NCBI GenBank assembly: GCA_029532415.1
Contig: JAQOTA010000001.1
Location: forward strand, 496,001-560,000
DNA from: Marasmius tenuissimus
Lineage: Eukaryota > Basidiomycota > Agaricomycetes > Agaricales > Marasmiaceae
Length of the DNA: 64,000 nucleotides
Direction: 5' to 3'
In this document: in pieces, positions 24,191-35,430 of the stretch
How positions within the stretch are numbered: the stretch's first letter is position 1
Layout of the letters: each line of letters opens with the position of its first letter
Position numbers and translations under genes: made by a program
The notes under the pieces: generated by a model
Told to the model about the DNA's origin: nothing
Seen by the model: only the letters and a program-made list of their open reading frames with translations
Databases searched by the model: none

Positions 24191-27005
24191 TGCCCAGCCT
24201 GATTTTGAGGGTTGGGATGGTGATATCAGGGAGAGTCGGCGAACGTACCTTCGGGAGAGCGAAACGGAGGGTTTGTCGAGGTCTTGGACTAGAACTGTTC
24301 CGTTTACATAGTAGGTTGACAGATCCATATCGTGACACAATTCGGGCTTTTGTGGCGTTCTGTACCCGGAAGCCTCGCAACGCATCGCTCGCGATCGAGC
24401 TTCATATCTCACGCCGCCTCTTTGATACGTGGGACGCCCTGAGAGTCTAGGAGGTCAAACACCCTACTGCTCGGTATCTCCTGCAATCAAAGCGAACAAG
24501 ACCGCTCAGCTTTGACAAGGCCGGGGTAACGCTTGATACGGCTGTACGTTTGATAGGGTTGCCTGTTTGGAGACAAAAGAGCCTATGTTCCCTTTTTGGA
24601 GAAGGTACGAACAACAGCCTACAATGCCATGTGCCGCCTAGAGAAGTACAATGAGAGTCCCACTTTGAGCTCCAATCGGTAGTCCCTCGCAACACGCACG
24701 TCGTTGGCAGTTCCTGGTCGGTAATGGGTCCCGAGCGGGTGCTCAGGACGAGTTTCTTTGAGTATCCCGGGACAAAATACATCAAAATGACCTGTATGAA
24801 CTAGTTATAGGGCCGGTTACCCCAGAAAGTATGATCTGCGAGAATCCTGCGCACCCAGAATTCATTCAAGATATCAATTCCCGCTACTGCTAAGTAGAGG
24901 GTTTTACCGGTCCATCAAAAACCGATTCTGCGCAACCCACTTTCAGTGAACGTGACTTTTTGCCCACGGTATCACGTTCACTCTCACACAGTCACGCGAC
25001 TGTTGGTCCAATATCTTGTCGCGAGTTTGGTCCGAGTCGCGTGTCAGCGCGTTTCATCGTCGTTCTCCGATCAGCATGCGTGGCATCCTCGGCCTGCGGT
25101 TCACCGAGCTCACCTTCCCAGGTATTGCTCTTGAGCCTGGCCCAACAATTCATTCCCGCATTGTGCCCTTTGTTTTCGTGGATAACCTTCTCCTCAATCC
25201 AAGTTACTCCGAACTTAATTCAACTCAAAGCGACTCAGCTCAATACAATTCAGTCCGAAAATCAGGTTCATCGTGACAGTACGTGACTCGCGACTGATCC
25301 AAGGAGTGAATTGATCCAAGCTCTATCCAGCTTAGACTCTTGAGTCTTGGGTCTTTTCAGAGCATTCAACCACCAACTCAAAGTCAGGAGTCATAGACTC
25401 ATATAGTCAGGATTCATCTGTATACACGGCGAGGAACCCTGCAATTCGCAATTTTTGCGACTGGCTGTTATTGGTAATAATACCAACTTCAGGGCAGTGG
25501 AGTCCCCTGTGTCTGCCTCTGTGGGCCGAGAATTTTTCGATACGCTTGTATCCTCAAGCCACACTCAGTTTTGTTCAAAAGCTCAAGATCTTTGTATATA
25601 TGTTACTCCTCTGACATTAGAGGGGGTGAGGGGGGCTCCCCCCCTACCACTGGGAGGAGCTGGCCGAAGGCCGAGCAACGACCAGTGGGGAGCTCCGTCT
25701 GACTATCACCACCACCATTGTTTGTTGTTTGCTACTTGGGTAATCTTTCTCTGCGTTTGGACAGCCCAGTAGTAGTACACTCACTCTCTTTCCGTGGCTC
25801 TCTCCTGGTCTGAAGACATTCTTTCCTAGATGATGAGGGGAACATTGAAACTACTTTGCACCAACACAACACCAACACAATGTATGTAGTCTGCATGTAT
25901 ATAAATCACGGTGGGTCTATTTCGTTGGCGTGGCGGGCTGCCAGTACAATTCTGGGGCTGGTACCTCAGCTCAGGCCAAAAGTAGGTAAAAAATATGAGC
26001 TAACTCGACAAATAGTTGTTCGGTCACAAGTTGCATCTGACAGTGACACTCTGAAATGGAGCGGTGAGAAAGGCAGTAGCGGGCCCTGCCGCTCGCCGGC
26101 CCTGCCCAAATAAGAAACTCATAGCCTTTCGTGATCGTTGAGCTCGGAAGAGATGAGAGGGTGGGAATTTCACAGACAAATAAGCCGAATAGTTACGTGT
26201 GAGTTGGAGTCGTGACGCGTCAAAAATGTCACTTAATAATTCGCGCCCACAACGTCCAAACGTCGCACCAACACAACCAGCCCCTTGACATCCCTTTGGT
26301 CTCTCCTCCTGTCTTATGAATACCAGTCAAACTTGGAGTAACTTGTTTCGACTCTCTCCCGTACGTTCGGTTTCTTTGACGGACTCGCTCAGCAAACATG
26401 CAATAGCAATTCTCAATTAGCCTCGGATTCGCATCTAGAACCTCGACTCGATTCATCCGCTCGCCATCGGTGACTTGGAATCAAGAGCTCGGAGAATGTC
26501 GAAATATGTAGATGAAGATTCGGATACTGGATAAGCTGCGGATGCACTGTCTCAACACTGCCGTCACTCTTCCAAAGACTTGCCCTCGCCATCTTTACCA
26601 ACTCTATTTAGCTTGCACGAGGTGTGGCTCATCACGGTGAGTGCGGCGAGCAGGCTCTTGAGGAAAGTACTCCCAAGACGTCCGGGCAATTGCCCGTGCT
26701 GTGGATGTCTTCGTTCTGGCCTTTTCTAAATGTTGGAATACAGCATTGAATGGGTCATTTGTGTTTAGTCCGCAGCATTGTGGCGAATATCGGGGCTGGC
26801 GAGTATGATATTTGGGCAATGAATTGCCCCTGGTTTTGATTTCTACTCATGTTTGTGTCCCCTTTTCAATACCAAACGATTGCGCGATAACTCAGCTGAC
26901 TGTGATTGTATTTCTCTAGGGCAACCTGTTCGTGTTTTATCGGACATAGAAACTGGACGGCTAGCGTACTACGGTCCCATCAGTCTTTGTAAGTCCATAC
27001 TAGCC
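24191..27005. other. Gene-free spacer upstream of paralogue A
   Basis: No gene is supported. The stretch from about 25000 to 25440 is dense in gactc/gagtc motifs. A GC-rich foldback sits near 25620-25705 (listed separately). Three short minus-strand frames at 26229-26819 show no domains. Confidence 0.45.
25620..25705. repeat. GC-rich foldback / hairpin
   Basis: The segment gctcccccccta-ccactgg is complementary, with a small bulge, to ccagtggggagc downstream. The sequence between them contains an inner hairpin (gctggcc-gaa-ggccgagc). This gives a nested stem-loop at the DNA or RNA level. Confidence 0.5.
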
Positions 27006-27671
27006 CAGTGTTGGACAGTCACTAGTCGCTGACCGGACACCGAAGTCACGGTCATCTGTCAGTCATCAAAAGTCGTGACCGGTCATGACCGCTCGGGCTT
27101 TTCGGTTGATTTCTCGATTTCTGCCGTGCAGTTGGCGAATACCTATAAGCTACAAACGAGAACAGAATGCGCACATTGAGAGTTTCACGGATACCAGGGG
27201 ACTGGGCTCGGCTTAGATCTTGGGCTTGTTGCTTCAGGGTCCTCCCTATACAAGTCCCGTACCCTTGCGAAGCTTTTTGATCACGGAATCGAAATCTAGG
27301 TTTTAAATTTTGAGAATTTCCCGGTAGTTTCATTGGATGGGGAGCTTGTGGGGAACTTGAATTGTAAGGTATGCTTGGTGGCAATGATGATGACGGAGCC
27401 ATCGAGATAGACGGTAAGTTAGGAACAATCATGGCGGGCATAAGTGTATAATATAGCTATTTACTATCGCTTTTTCATTCAACTCTTATTTTCTCGCGTT
27501 AAACCTATATTTACGCTGTTAGTGCTACTGTGAAGCTCGCTGGCGCCTGTAGACGCATAAGCGCCAGCGATCCGGACATTGCCGTCCAGGTCACGAAAAT
27601 GACCGGTCATTTCGTGAAATGACCATTAAGATGACCAAGGTCATGACCGGTCAGTGACCAGGCCAACACTG
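27006..27671. mobile_element. hAT-type MITE (666 bp, non-autonomous)
   Basis: The left end reads CAGTGTTGG and the right end CCAACACTG, which are inverted. They lie inside an 8-bp direct repeat ATACTAGC (26997-27004 and 27672-27679); one extra C separates the left repeat from the terminus. CAG-type termini and an 8-bp duplication are hallmarks of the hAT superfamily. Inside are many copies of the gaccggtcatgacc motif, in both orientations, near each end, as expected for subterminal transposase-binding repeats. There is no transposase frame. The right end is 82 bp upstream of the start codon of the first metallo-hydrolase gene. Confidence 0.8.
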
Positions 27672-27753
27672 ATACTAGCTGGATGAGTAACGCTCATGCG
27701 CGACCGTATAAAAACGTCCTGGTCAGCGAGGCCTACTTACTCTCACCGCTCTC

Positions 27754-29162
27754 ATGGTCTTAGTACTTGGAGTCATGTCGAAGTTCAACCTACTCCCTCT
27801 CTTTCTCTTACCATCGCTGGTTAACACCTTGGCCTTGCCATCACAAATCACGATCCCTTACTCTTCGTCGGTTGTCTCTGTGCAGGCTTTTGACGTTTTT
27901 GCCAGCAACTCCTCGGTCTCAGCGTCTCCATTCATGGAGCCCATACTTCCGGGGAGGGATATAACGGCTATCCCAGCGTATTCATTCCTAATTGAACATC
28001 CCAGCGGACGAAGGGTCATGTTCGACCTGGGAGCTCGAAAGGATCTGGATGGCTATCCCCCCGCCGTGCAAGATTATATCAAGAGTTTTCCGCATATCAA
28101 TCTTGTGATCGAGAAGGACATTGTCGAACAGCTGACAGAGGGAGGGGTGACGTTGGAATCGATCGACACGGTTATCTGGAGGTGAGTTCAGCTAGTTCAA
28201 ATTGGTATTGACTGCGAAAGCTTACCTTATTGCACTCACGGTAGCCACACCCATCTAGACCACACGGGTGCGTTCGCCCTCGCGGTCCGTTTATATGGAG
28301 AACCCTACTGACACATAACGCGTTTGGTGTACTACAGGTGACATGTCGAAGTGGCCAAGCTCTACGAAACTTGTGGTAGGTCCCGGAAGTGACCGTCGCG
28401 GTTATCCAACCTTCCCAGACGCCATGTTGCTGGATAGTGACTTTGCGTAGGTCCCGTGGCAAGCTCAGATCAGTATATCTGGATAGCTGACGGGTTATGA
28501 TAGTGGTCGCGAGGTGGAAGAGCTGGCATTCACGGAGTCCAAGGTGGAAATAGGAGGGCAGCCTGCTCTCGATTATTTCTATGACGGGAGCTTGTATATC
28601 ATCGATATGCCTGGGGTACGATATACCGATCTTCTCATACTAGTATTGTACGAGCTCACGCGTAACTCTTTTCTAGCATGCTGTGGGGCACATCGCCGCC
28701 CTCGCGCGCGTCAAACCCGACTCGTTTATCTTGCTCGGAGGCGATACTTTCCACCACGCTGGTCAAATTCGACCGAACTCACACATCCAAAAAACATACC
28801 CACCCACTGAAGAGCTCGTCGAAGCCAGCAGAAAGTCTGTCTCTGCTGAGTACTTTGCTGCTCCTGGTGAGACCGAGTTCAACTTGATCCAACGAGACAC
28901 GCCACTTCTCTCTGTCCCGCCACCGCCATCGGCGTACAAAGATCGGGAAGCGGCTCTTGAGTCCCAGCGAGTCGCTTCTGTGCTCGATGCCCATAGAGAT
29001 ATACTTGTGGTGGCAGCTCACGACATAACGCTTTCTGGAGTGATTGGGCTGTTCCCGGAGACATTGAACGACTGGAAGGAGAAGGGGTGGAAGGAGCAGA
29101 GTATTTGGGCGTTTTTGGATGAGAAGAACGAGGCATTTAGGTTCAGTCCTTTGCCCGTTTAA
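27754..29162 (+). CDS. Secreted metallo-beta-lactamase-fold hydrolase, copy 1
   Basis: Five exons (27754-28181, 28245-28267, 28338-28446, 28504-28615, 28677-29162) give 385 residues. The ATG at 27754 or the one at 27775 (MSKFNLLPLFLLPSLVNTLA) provides a signal peptide, so secretion is likely. Metal ligands are visible in order: the HTHLDH motif (a 23-bp exon carries it), HAVGH, the Asp in LLGGDTFHH, and a late His in VVAAHD. This set fits a dinuclear metallo-beta-lactamase-fold hydrolase. The substrate is not known. Within the superfamily, the short architecture with an N-terminal IEHPSGRRVMFDLGARKD strand is closest to lactonase-like enzymes (inference). It is the first of three tandem copies, with identical intron positions and phases in all three. 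A hAT MITE sits in its promoter. Confidence 0.88.
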
Positions 29163-29674
29163 ATAAGAAAGGGCTTTTGTCTATGTGTCAGAAAACCTAG
29201 CGAATTCCTGGTGTCAACTTTTTTCTATCTTAGCCTTTATATTTTAGACCCAAGTTTCTGCTGTAGTAATCCGTCGGCCCGGGCTTTCCCGTTATATGTC
29301 ATAGGCTCATCAGTACTCGTGCTGCTCTCCTGACATTCATCTACTTCCCAAGAACGGGGCAGTAGGGCATATTTGCAAATCGCTCCCAGCCTAGCCTGAG
29401 GCAGATGGGAACGAAATCTCGGACCTTTCCGAGGGGCTGGGAAAAGGCTGAAAAGTCGATGACGTCGCTGAAAAACCAGCCCAAACCAGTCAGCCATGAC
29501 GTAGACCTTCTCTCGGATTTCTCCGAGCTGGGCTTCGGTCTGCTCGGAGAGCGTTTGCGAATATGCCCTAGTGCGCATCTGTTCCCGTTACACCACGATG
29601 TCACACCCTCAACAGCTTAAATAACTTCTTTTCGAAGATTGAGCTTTGTCCTTACCACCATCACGTTCGTCACC

Positions 29675-31009
29675 ATGTCTCCAGAACAAATCGTGATCCC
29701 GCCCTCGTTTTCGACCGTCTCCGTCAAAGCTTTCGATGTCCACGCCAATACTTCTGTGATACCGGCAGCTGTGTTTGTCGATCCTGTTCTTCCAGGTCGA
29801 CAAGCAATGAAGCCTCTTCCTGGATTCGTATTCCTTATCGAGCACACCAATACAGAGGGGACGAAAAGACGTCTCATGTTCGATCTAGGTACAAGGAAGG
29901 ACCAAGAAGCTTGGGCTCCAAAGTTGAGGGAGCAGATCTCTTCAATGCCAAAGTTTGCCAGGGTGGATGTGGATCGGGACATAGTAGAACAGCTCACGGA
30001 AGGTGGGATTGATTTGAATTCGATTGATACTGTTATCTGGAGGTACGTCACTGGTATTGGTTCTCTCCCGCTACCATTGATTTGTTGCGACAGTCATACT
30101 CATTTGGATCACGTCGGTACGTGGCTTGTGGATAATGTGAGAGCGCCCTAGGCCAATGTTAAAGTCGGGACGGTATATTGGTGTCTCCAGGCGACTTTTC
30201 GAAATGGCCTACCTCGACGAAGTTGGTACTGGGCGCTGGGAGTGACCGAAGGGGCTACCCGACTTTTCCGGACGCCCTACTTCTCGATAGTGATTTTGCG
30301 TGCGTCCCGCGGCCGCTTCTTCTGTTATCTTTTTCGTTGATCATAATGCTAGCGGCCGCACGGTGGAGGAAGTCGACTTTGCCAACTCCACATTAAAGAT
30401 GGCTGGATTGGCAGCTATCGACTACTTGGGAGATGGTAGCCTCTATCTCATCGATATGCCGGGTGTAAGTAATTCATGCGAATACGTCCATAATTCGTCA
30501 TCGCTCATACGATTCTTTATTGTCTCAAGCACTGTCTAGGCCATCTCGTAGCCCTCGCACGCGTTAAAACCGACTCATTCATCCTTATGGGGGCGGATAC
30601 CTGTCATCACATCGGTCAAATCCGACCGACGTCCCATTTGCACAAAGCCTATCCATGCCCTGGTCACATACTCGAAGCTACCCGCAAATCCGTCTCTGCT
30701 GAGTATTTCGGCTTGCCTGGCGAGTCTGAATTCGACTTGCGGAAACGGGATAAGCCTCTCTTGACTGTTCCTCATCCGCCGTCAGGGTATGTGGACAGGG
30801 AGCAGTCCATTGAATCACAAAAGGCGTTGGGCCTTCTAGATGCGCACAAGGATATCTTTGTAGTTGTCGCACATGACACGACATTGATGGGGGTACTTAC
30901 TCTATTCCCGGAGACTTTGAATGATTGGAAAGAAAAGAAGTGGAAGGAGAACACTGTTTGGACCTTTCTGGAGGAGGATAACAGTGCCTTTATGTTCAGT
31001 CCTTGCTGA
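29675..31009 (+). CDS. Metallo-beta-lactamase-fold hydrolase, copy 2
   Basis: Five exons (29675-30042, 30094-30116, 30191-30299, 30353-30464, 30530-31009) give 363 residues. Internal exons 2-4 have exactly the lengths of copy 1 (23, 109 and 112 bp). Ligand motifs are HTHLDH, HCLGH, GADTCHH and VVAHDTTL. The protein begins MSPEQIVIPP and lacks the signal peptide of copy 1. In-frame sequence before the ATG is still hydrophobic (SFVLTTITFVT), but no upstream ATG is in frame. Intron 3 is bounded by near-identical cggccgc sequences. It is probably a cytosolic version of copy 1, or has an unrecognised 5' exon. Substrate unknown. Confidence 0.87.
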
Positions 31010-31277
31010 ATGAGTAGTCAGTTTTTTTAATCAAGGTTCACAGGAGATTACTTGCTGTCCCGAGCAGCGAACTTAGGGGTTCGACGAATCAAAACGAGTC
31101 AGGAGATCATAGATATGCTATCGACTCGTTTGAATACCATCGCCTGCTGGAACCGCTAGTTGCGCTGCCGGTGCCGAGCTTCATTTCATTCATTTGACTC
31201 AGCTCCTTCGGAATAAAATCTCCCTGTTCTTCTTGATTACCTCCAGTTTCTTTACCATCGCTACTTCTAAGACCATC

Positions 31278-32609
31278 ATGTCCCCCGAAGAGATCGCCAT
31301 TCCTCCTTCAACTTCGACTGTCTCGGTCAGAGCGTTCGACGTTCATGCTGACACCTTCAGAGTACCAGCGTCCTCTCTCGTGGACCCTGTTCTTCCAGGT
31401 CGACAAATCATGGAACCTGTTCCCGGATTTGTGTTTCTTATTGAGCATGTCGATGCCGATGGTAGACAAAGACGCCTCATGTTCGATTTGGGTACGAGGA
31501 AGGACTTACAAGGGTTCGCACCGAAACTGAGGGAGATAGTTTCTTCGAACTCACTCGCGAGGTTGGATGTGGAAAGGGACGTCGTTGACCAACTCACGGA
31601 AGGTGGGATAGATCTCAAGTCAATCGATACTGTCATCTGGAGGTATGTCGGTATGCTTCTTCTCGAATCACCAGTCTGTTGACTCGTCGAGACAGCCATA
31701 CACACATCGATCATGTCGGTACGTCGTTCGTCAATTGGATGGTGGCGGTACGTTCCACGGCTGATGCAGATGGCTGTATGGCGTCTGCTGTCGTGCACAG
31801 GCGACCTGTCGAAATGGCCGACGGATACAAAATTGGTCTTGGGTGCTGGAAGTGACCGAAAGGGTTACCCGACCTATCCGGACGCTATACTGCTTGACAC
31901 CGATTTTGCGTACGTTCTCAAGGCTATCCTTGCTATGCCTGTTTAACAGAGGAACGAGATAGTGGCCGTGAAGTAGAAGAAATTGATTTCACCAAGTCTA
32001 CACTGAAAATTGCTGGAGTGCCTGCTATCAATTACTTGGGGGATGGCAGTTTGTATCTTCTTGACATGCCCGGTGTAAGTAACACATCCAATCACTTTTC
32101 GCTCTAACATAATTTCCCGTTCTCTTTAGCACTGTGCAGGCCACCTCGTAGGACTCGCCCGCGTTAAACCCAATTCATTCGTCCTCTTCGGCGCAGATAC
32201 ATGCCATCACGTCGGCCAGATTCGACCTAATCCCCACCTACACAAAGCCTATCCATGCCCTGGCCACATCCTCGAAGCTTCCAGGAACTCTGTCTCCGTT
32301 GAACACTTTGGATCGCCTGGCGAGGCTGAATTCAATTTGCGGGAACGGAAAACGCCTCTCTTGACTATCCCACCCCCACCCTCGGGATACGAGGACCGGG
32401 AGCAATCTATCGAGTCGCAGAAATCTTTGAGTATATTGGACGCACATCACGATATTTTCTTGGTACTCTCGCATGATGCGACGCTAATGGGGACAATTAA
32501 CCTGTTTCCTGAAACTTTGAACGAATGGAAGGAGAAGGGGTGGAAGAAGAACACCATTTGGACCTTTTTGGAGGAGGGAAATAGCTCATTTAGGTTTAGT
32601 CCTTGCTGA
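31278..32609 (+). CDS. Metallo-beta-lactamase-fold hydrolase, copy 3
   Basis: Exon 1 is 31278-31642 and exon 2 (23 bp) is 31696-31718. Later exons cover GDLSKWPTDTKLVLGAGSD, SGREVEEIDF..., and the long last exon to 32609. Ligands are HTHIDH, HCAGH, GADTCHH and LSHDATL. It is closer to copy 2 than to copy 1 (both begin MSPE and share AYPCPGHILEA). As in copy 2, the frame upstream of the ATG is signal-like (NKISLFFLITSSFFTIATS), but the codon that would start it is TTG, so secretion is uncertain. The gene ends 232 bp before the convergent end of membrane paralogue B. Confidence 0.87.
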
Positions 32610-32841
32610 GTAACTGTAGGCTTTTTGTTCTTGAGTTACATAGTATGACACGCTTGTACTAAAATATTGTTTCTCCCAGTCCCGCGGCAGTAGGTTACTG
32701 TTACTACTGTAATATGAAGCGAATAGTGTGAAGTGGGAGGTACAATAGCACTATCAAAATACCCAAAGAATAATAGGTGGAGTGAGTGCCAACAAATGAA
32801 GGAACTCGGAGGCTCAGGAAGAAAATGGACAAGCTATCATA

Positions 32842-35430
32842 CTAAGCAGCTGCAATAATTCGTGTCTCGTCCACGCCAACGTCCGCATTCTCAAGCTCAT
32901 TGCGTGGAGAACTTTTGAACGGAGACACCTCTTCAGTTGGCGTATTCGGCTCGTTGACCAGGGTCTGTTCCGACGGACCACGAGCGTATTTGGGAGCCCT
33001 GTGTAAGGAAGATGGTAGGTTTGGACCGAATGTGTTTGAATGTCCATAGTACTTGGATTCTGTAGACTCCTTAAACTCGTCTGGGTGGTCGATGGGGGAC
33101 CTAACGTAGTCAATTATGCCAAGGTAGGCTTGAGTATGCGTACCGTCAGAAAAATTGACGAGCAGAGGCTGTAGTCTGGCAGTAAGGTCTGGCAGAACAG
33201 CGAACGGCCGGAGCTCGAGGAGCTCATTGGCGTTGGGGATTTCGCGGCCAGACTTCCTAAATATTGCGTCCATGAGACCTTCCCAGCTCTTGAAAAGCAC
33301 GCTGTCAGCACGAATTTGGCGCAAGGAGCGAAGCTCGCGAGATAGTAAATCCCATGAGTCCTCAACGTCGATGGAGTCGGTTAATCGGTCTCCGCTTCGT
33401 TTGCGACTCTCCCTCTTCTCCAATAAAATCCTCTCCCCCATGGTCCGGATCCACTCCCAGGCCAAAGGACGAGCTGCGGCCTCAGATAGTCCCATGGATA
33501 GGGCGAATCGATGATTTTCAACGCAAAGATGGATTTCCAAAAGAGCACTTGCGAACAGAGCTCCGTATTTTACGAGGTAACAAGACTTGTTGTCGGAAGG
33601 GTCTGGAAGGAGTGAGCCGGGCTCCATGGGTTCTCCCTTCACTTGGCGGGTGTTGATATACTTCTCGTCGTATCTTGTTAACAAGACGTTGCATGGGACT
33701 GTACTCTCGGGGGAGGAACTCGTTGGCAACGTGAGTGTCCATAACGTCTGAATGCTGGAGAAAGGATTACGAACAAACAGCCGCCGGAAGAGAGTGTAGG
33801 AGTATTGCATTACTAGATGGAAGATTCTGTTATCGATGTATGCGGCACTCCCCGGACTGTTGGTCACAATCAACTCCTCGAGCGTCAGCTGGATAGAACG
33901 AGAATGAGCGCCACGGAGACCTCGTGAGCGAGAAGAGTAGACGGTGTGCTCGGCGTCATTCTTGCCAACAAAAACGGATATAGAAGCCCATTCGGAATCG
34001 TTTCGACGAGCCGTTAGGCAGAGAAATTTCCGTTTGGCATGTTCGTCAATATCTGGTACGATGGCGAGGAATAGGGAAATTCCATCCAGCTCCAAGCGGC
34101 GCAGGTGACCCACATATGGCGTCGCTGCAGCAAGAAAGTCCTCTAGGCTCACGGCTACGAATGACTGTCTGGGTACGCCCGATTTGGATGAGGACAATCG
34201 AGAGAGAAGGTGGGGAGTGGTTATGAGAGGGAATACTGAGACTTGTCCTTCGGGAAGAGAAGTAACATCCGGTGCGCTATCCCCCTTGGATTGGGCCGAT
34301 ACCAAGCTGAGCTTCATCTCCAACCCAGTGTCACCCTGCGCCCAGCTGGGGTTACCACCCCACAGAACCATGCGAAGGACTGAGAGAAATGCTTCCATTC
34401 CCAACCAGACATATGGCCCATGCTTCGCATTCGATTCGCTGACCAGATTGAAACAGCCGACGTATCCCGCGATGGTCATCATCATACCAGCGAGGATCAA
34501 CACCTGGTGAATTAAGAGCATAAAGTCTACTGAGAGTAGAACCTCGACCCGCCGTCGGAGCTCCCGTTTCTCGGCGGATCCATTCTCGTGGCAATCCCCC
34601 TTCAGCTCCGAACGCAGGCTATTGAGACGTGCCTCCATCACCAAATTCATATCCTTATCGGCGTCTTCGTAAGATAGTGGGTAATCCTTCCTAGCCTTCA
34701 TGAGAAGGAGAGAGGACTTGACAATGCGATGGATTCGGTGCTGCAGTGCGAGCTGCACCGAAGTCACGCAGAGCATCGAGCCAAAGGAACGGAATACAGG
34801 GAATATCCAAGATAAAGGAAGACCCCAACGGTTTTGGTTGAGGTACATATATGGAGATAGGCTTATAGCCGCGGATAGTGCCGACCCTGAAACGAGAGCG
34901 AAGGTCCATGAGAAGGAAAACCATTTGGTTCGCTAAAAAGCAATGTTAACCATGAAGTTTGTGTAAACGCTACAAAGGGCACTCACTGGCGAGGAATTCT
35001 CGCCACTCTCTATGGTCCGCTTTTCCCACCCGAACCAGTCCACATCGTCAATAAGCCCTGGATCGTCAAGGTGTTGCTCTTTAAGCAACTCCTGGAATTT
35101 GACCTCCGCTCCATACAGCTTCGTACCACTCGCGATTGTGACCATCGATGTAACCGAGGCCGTGGTGCCAAAGCCAGCGTGATGAAACCACTTTCCACCA
35201 TAGAAGACCTTGGTTGTGCATGCTAGAAACGTGGCGAAAGAGGTCTTGACAATCCCCAGACTCCCGAAGATCGACAACGGCGTCGCCGCCGCGTAGATGT
35301 AGCCTTTCTCCAATGCTGCTCCCACATGTCGTTCGCATTGATCTGTGCCGAGTAAAGGGAGGAGGGCGGCGACATCCTGGATACCCCTCGAGATTGTATC
35401 TCCGAAAGTTGATTGTTCGGGATGCGACAT
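32842..35430 (-). CDS. Multi-pass membrane protein, paralogue B (844 aa)
   Basis: Two exons, 35430-34987 and 34932-32842, are joined in phase 0 at the same place as in paralogue A. The N-terminal domain FGDTISRGIQDVAALLPLLG...CERHVGAALEKGYIYAAATPL is closely related to that of A, as are the hydrophobic segments (FGSMLCVTSVQLAL, HQVLILAGMMMTIAGYVGCFN, YVWLGMEAFLSVLRMVLWGG). The protein stops about 560 residues earlier than A and lacks the repeated C-terminal unit. Its last 100 residues are low-complexity. A and B lie on the same strand and enclose the three metallo-hydrolase genes. Function unknown; membrane location inferred. Confidence 0.85.

Noticed and set aside
31194..31277. Extended N-terminus of hydrolase copy 3 with a signal peptide
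   Set aside because: The extended frame would begin with TTG, which is not a normal start in fungi, so the ATG at 31278 was used. The hydrophobic stretch is reported as a finding instead.
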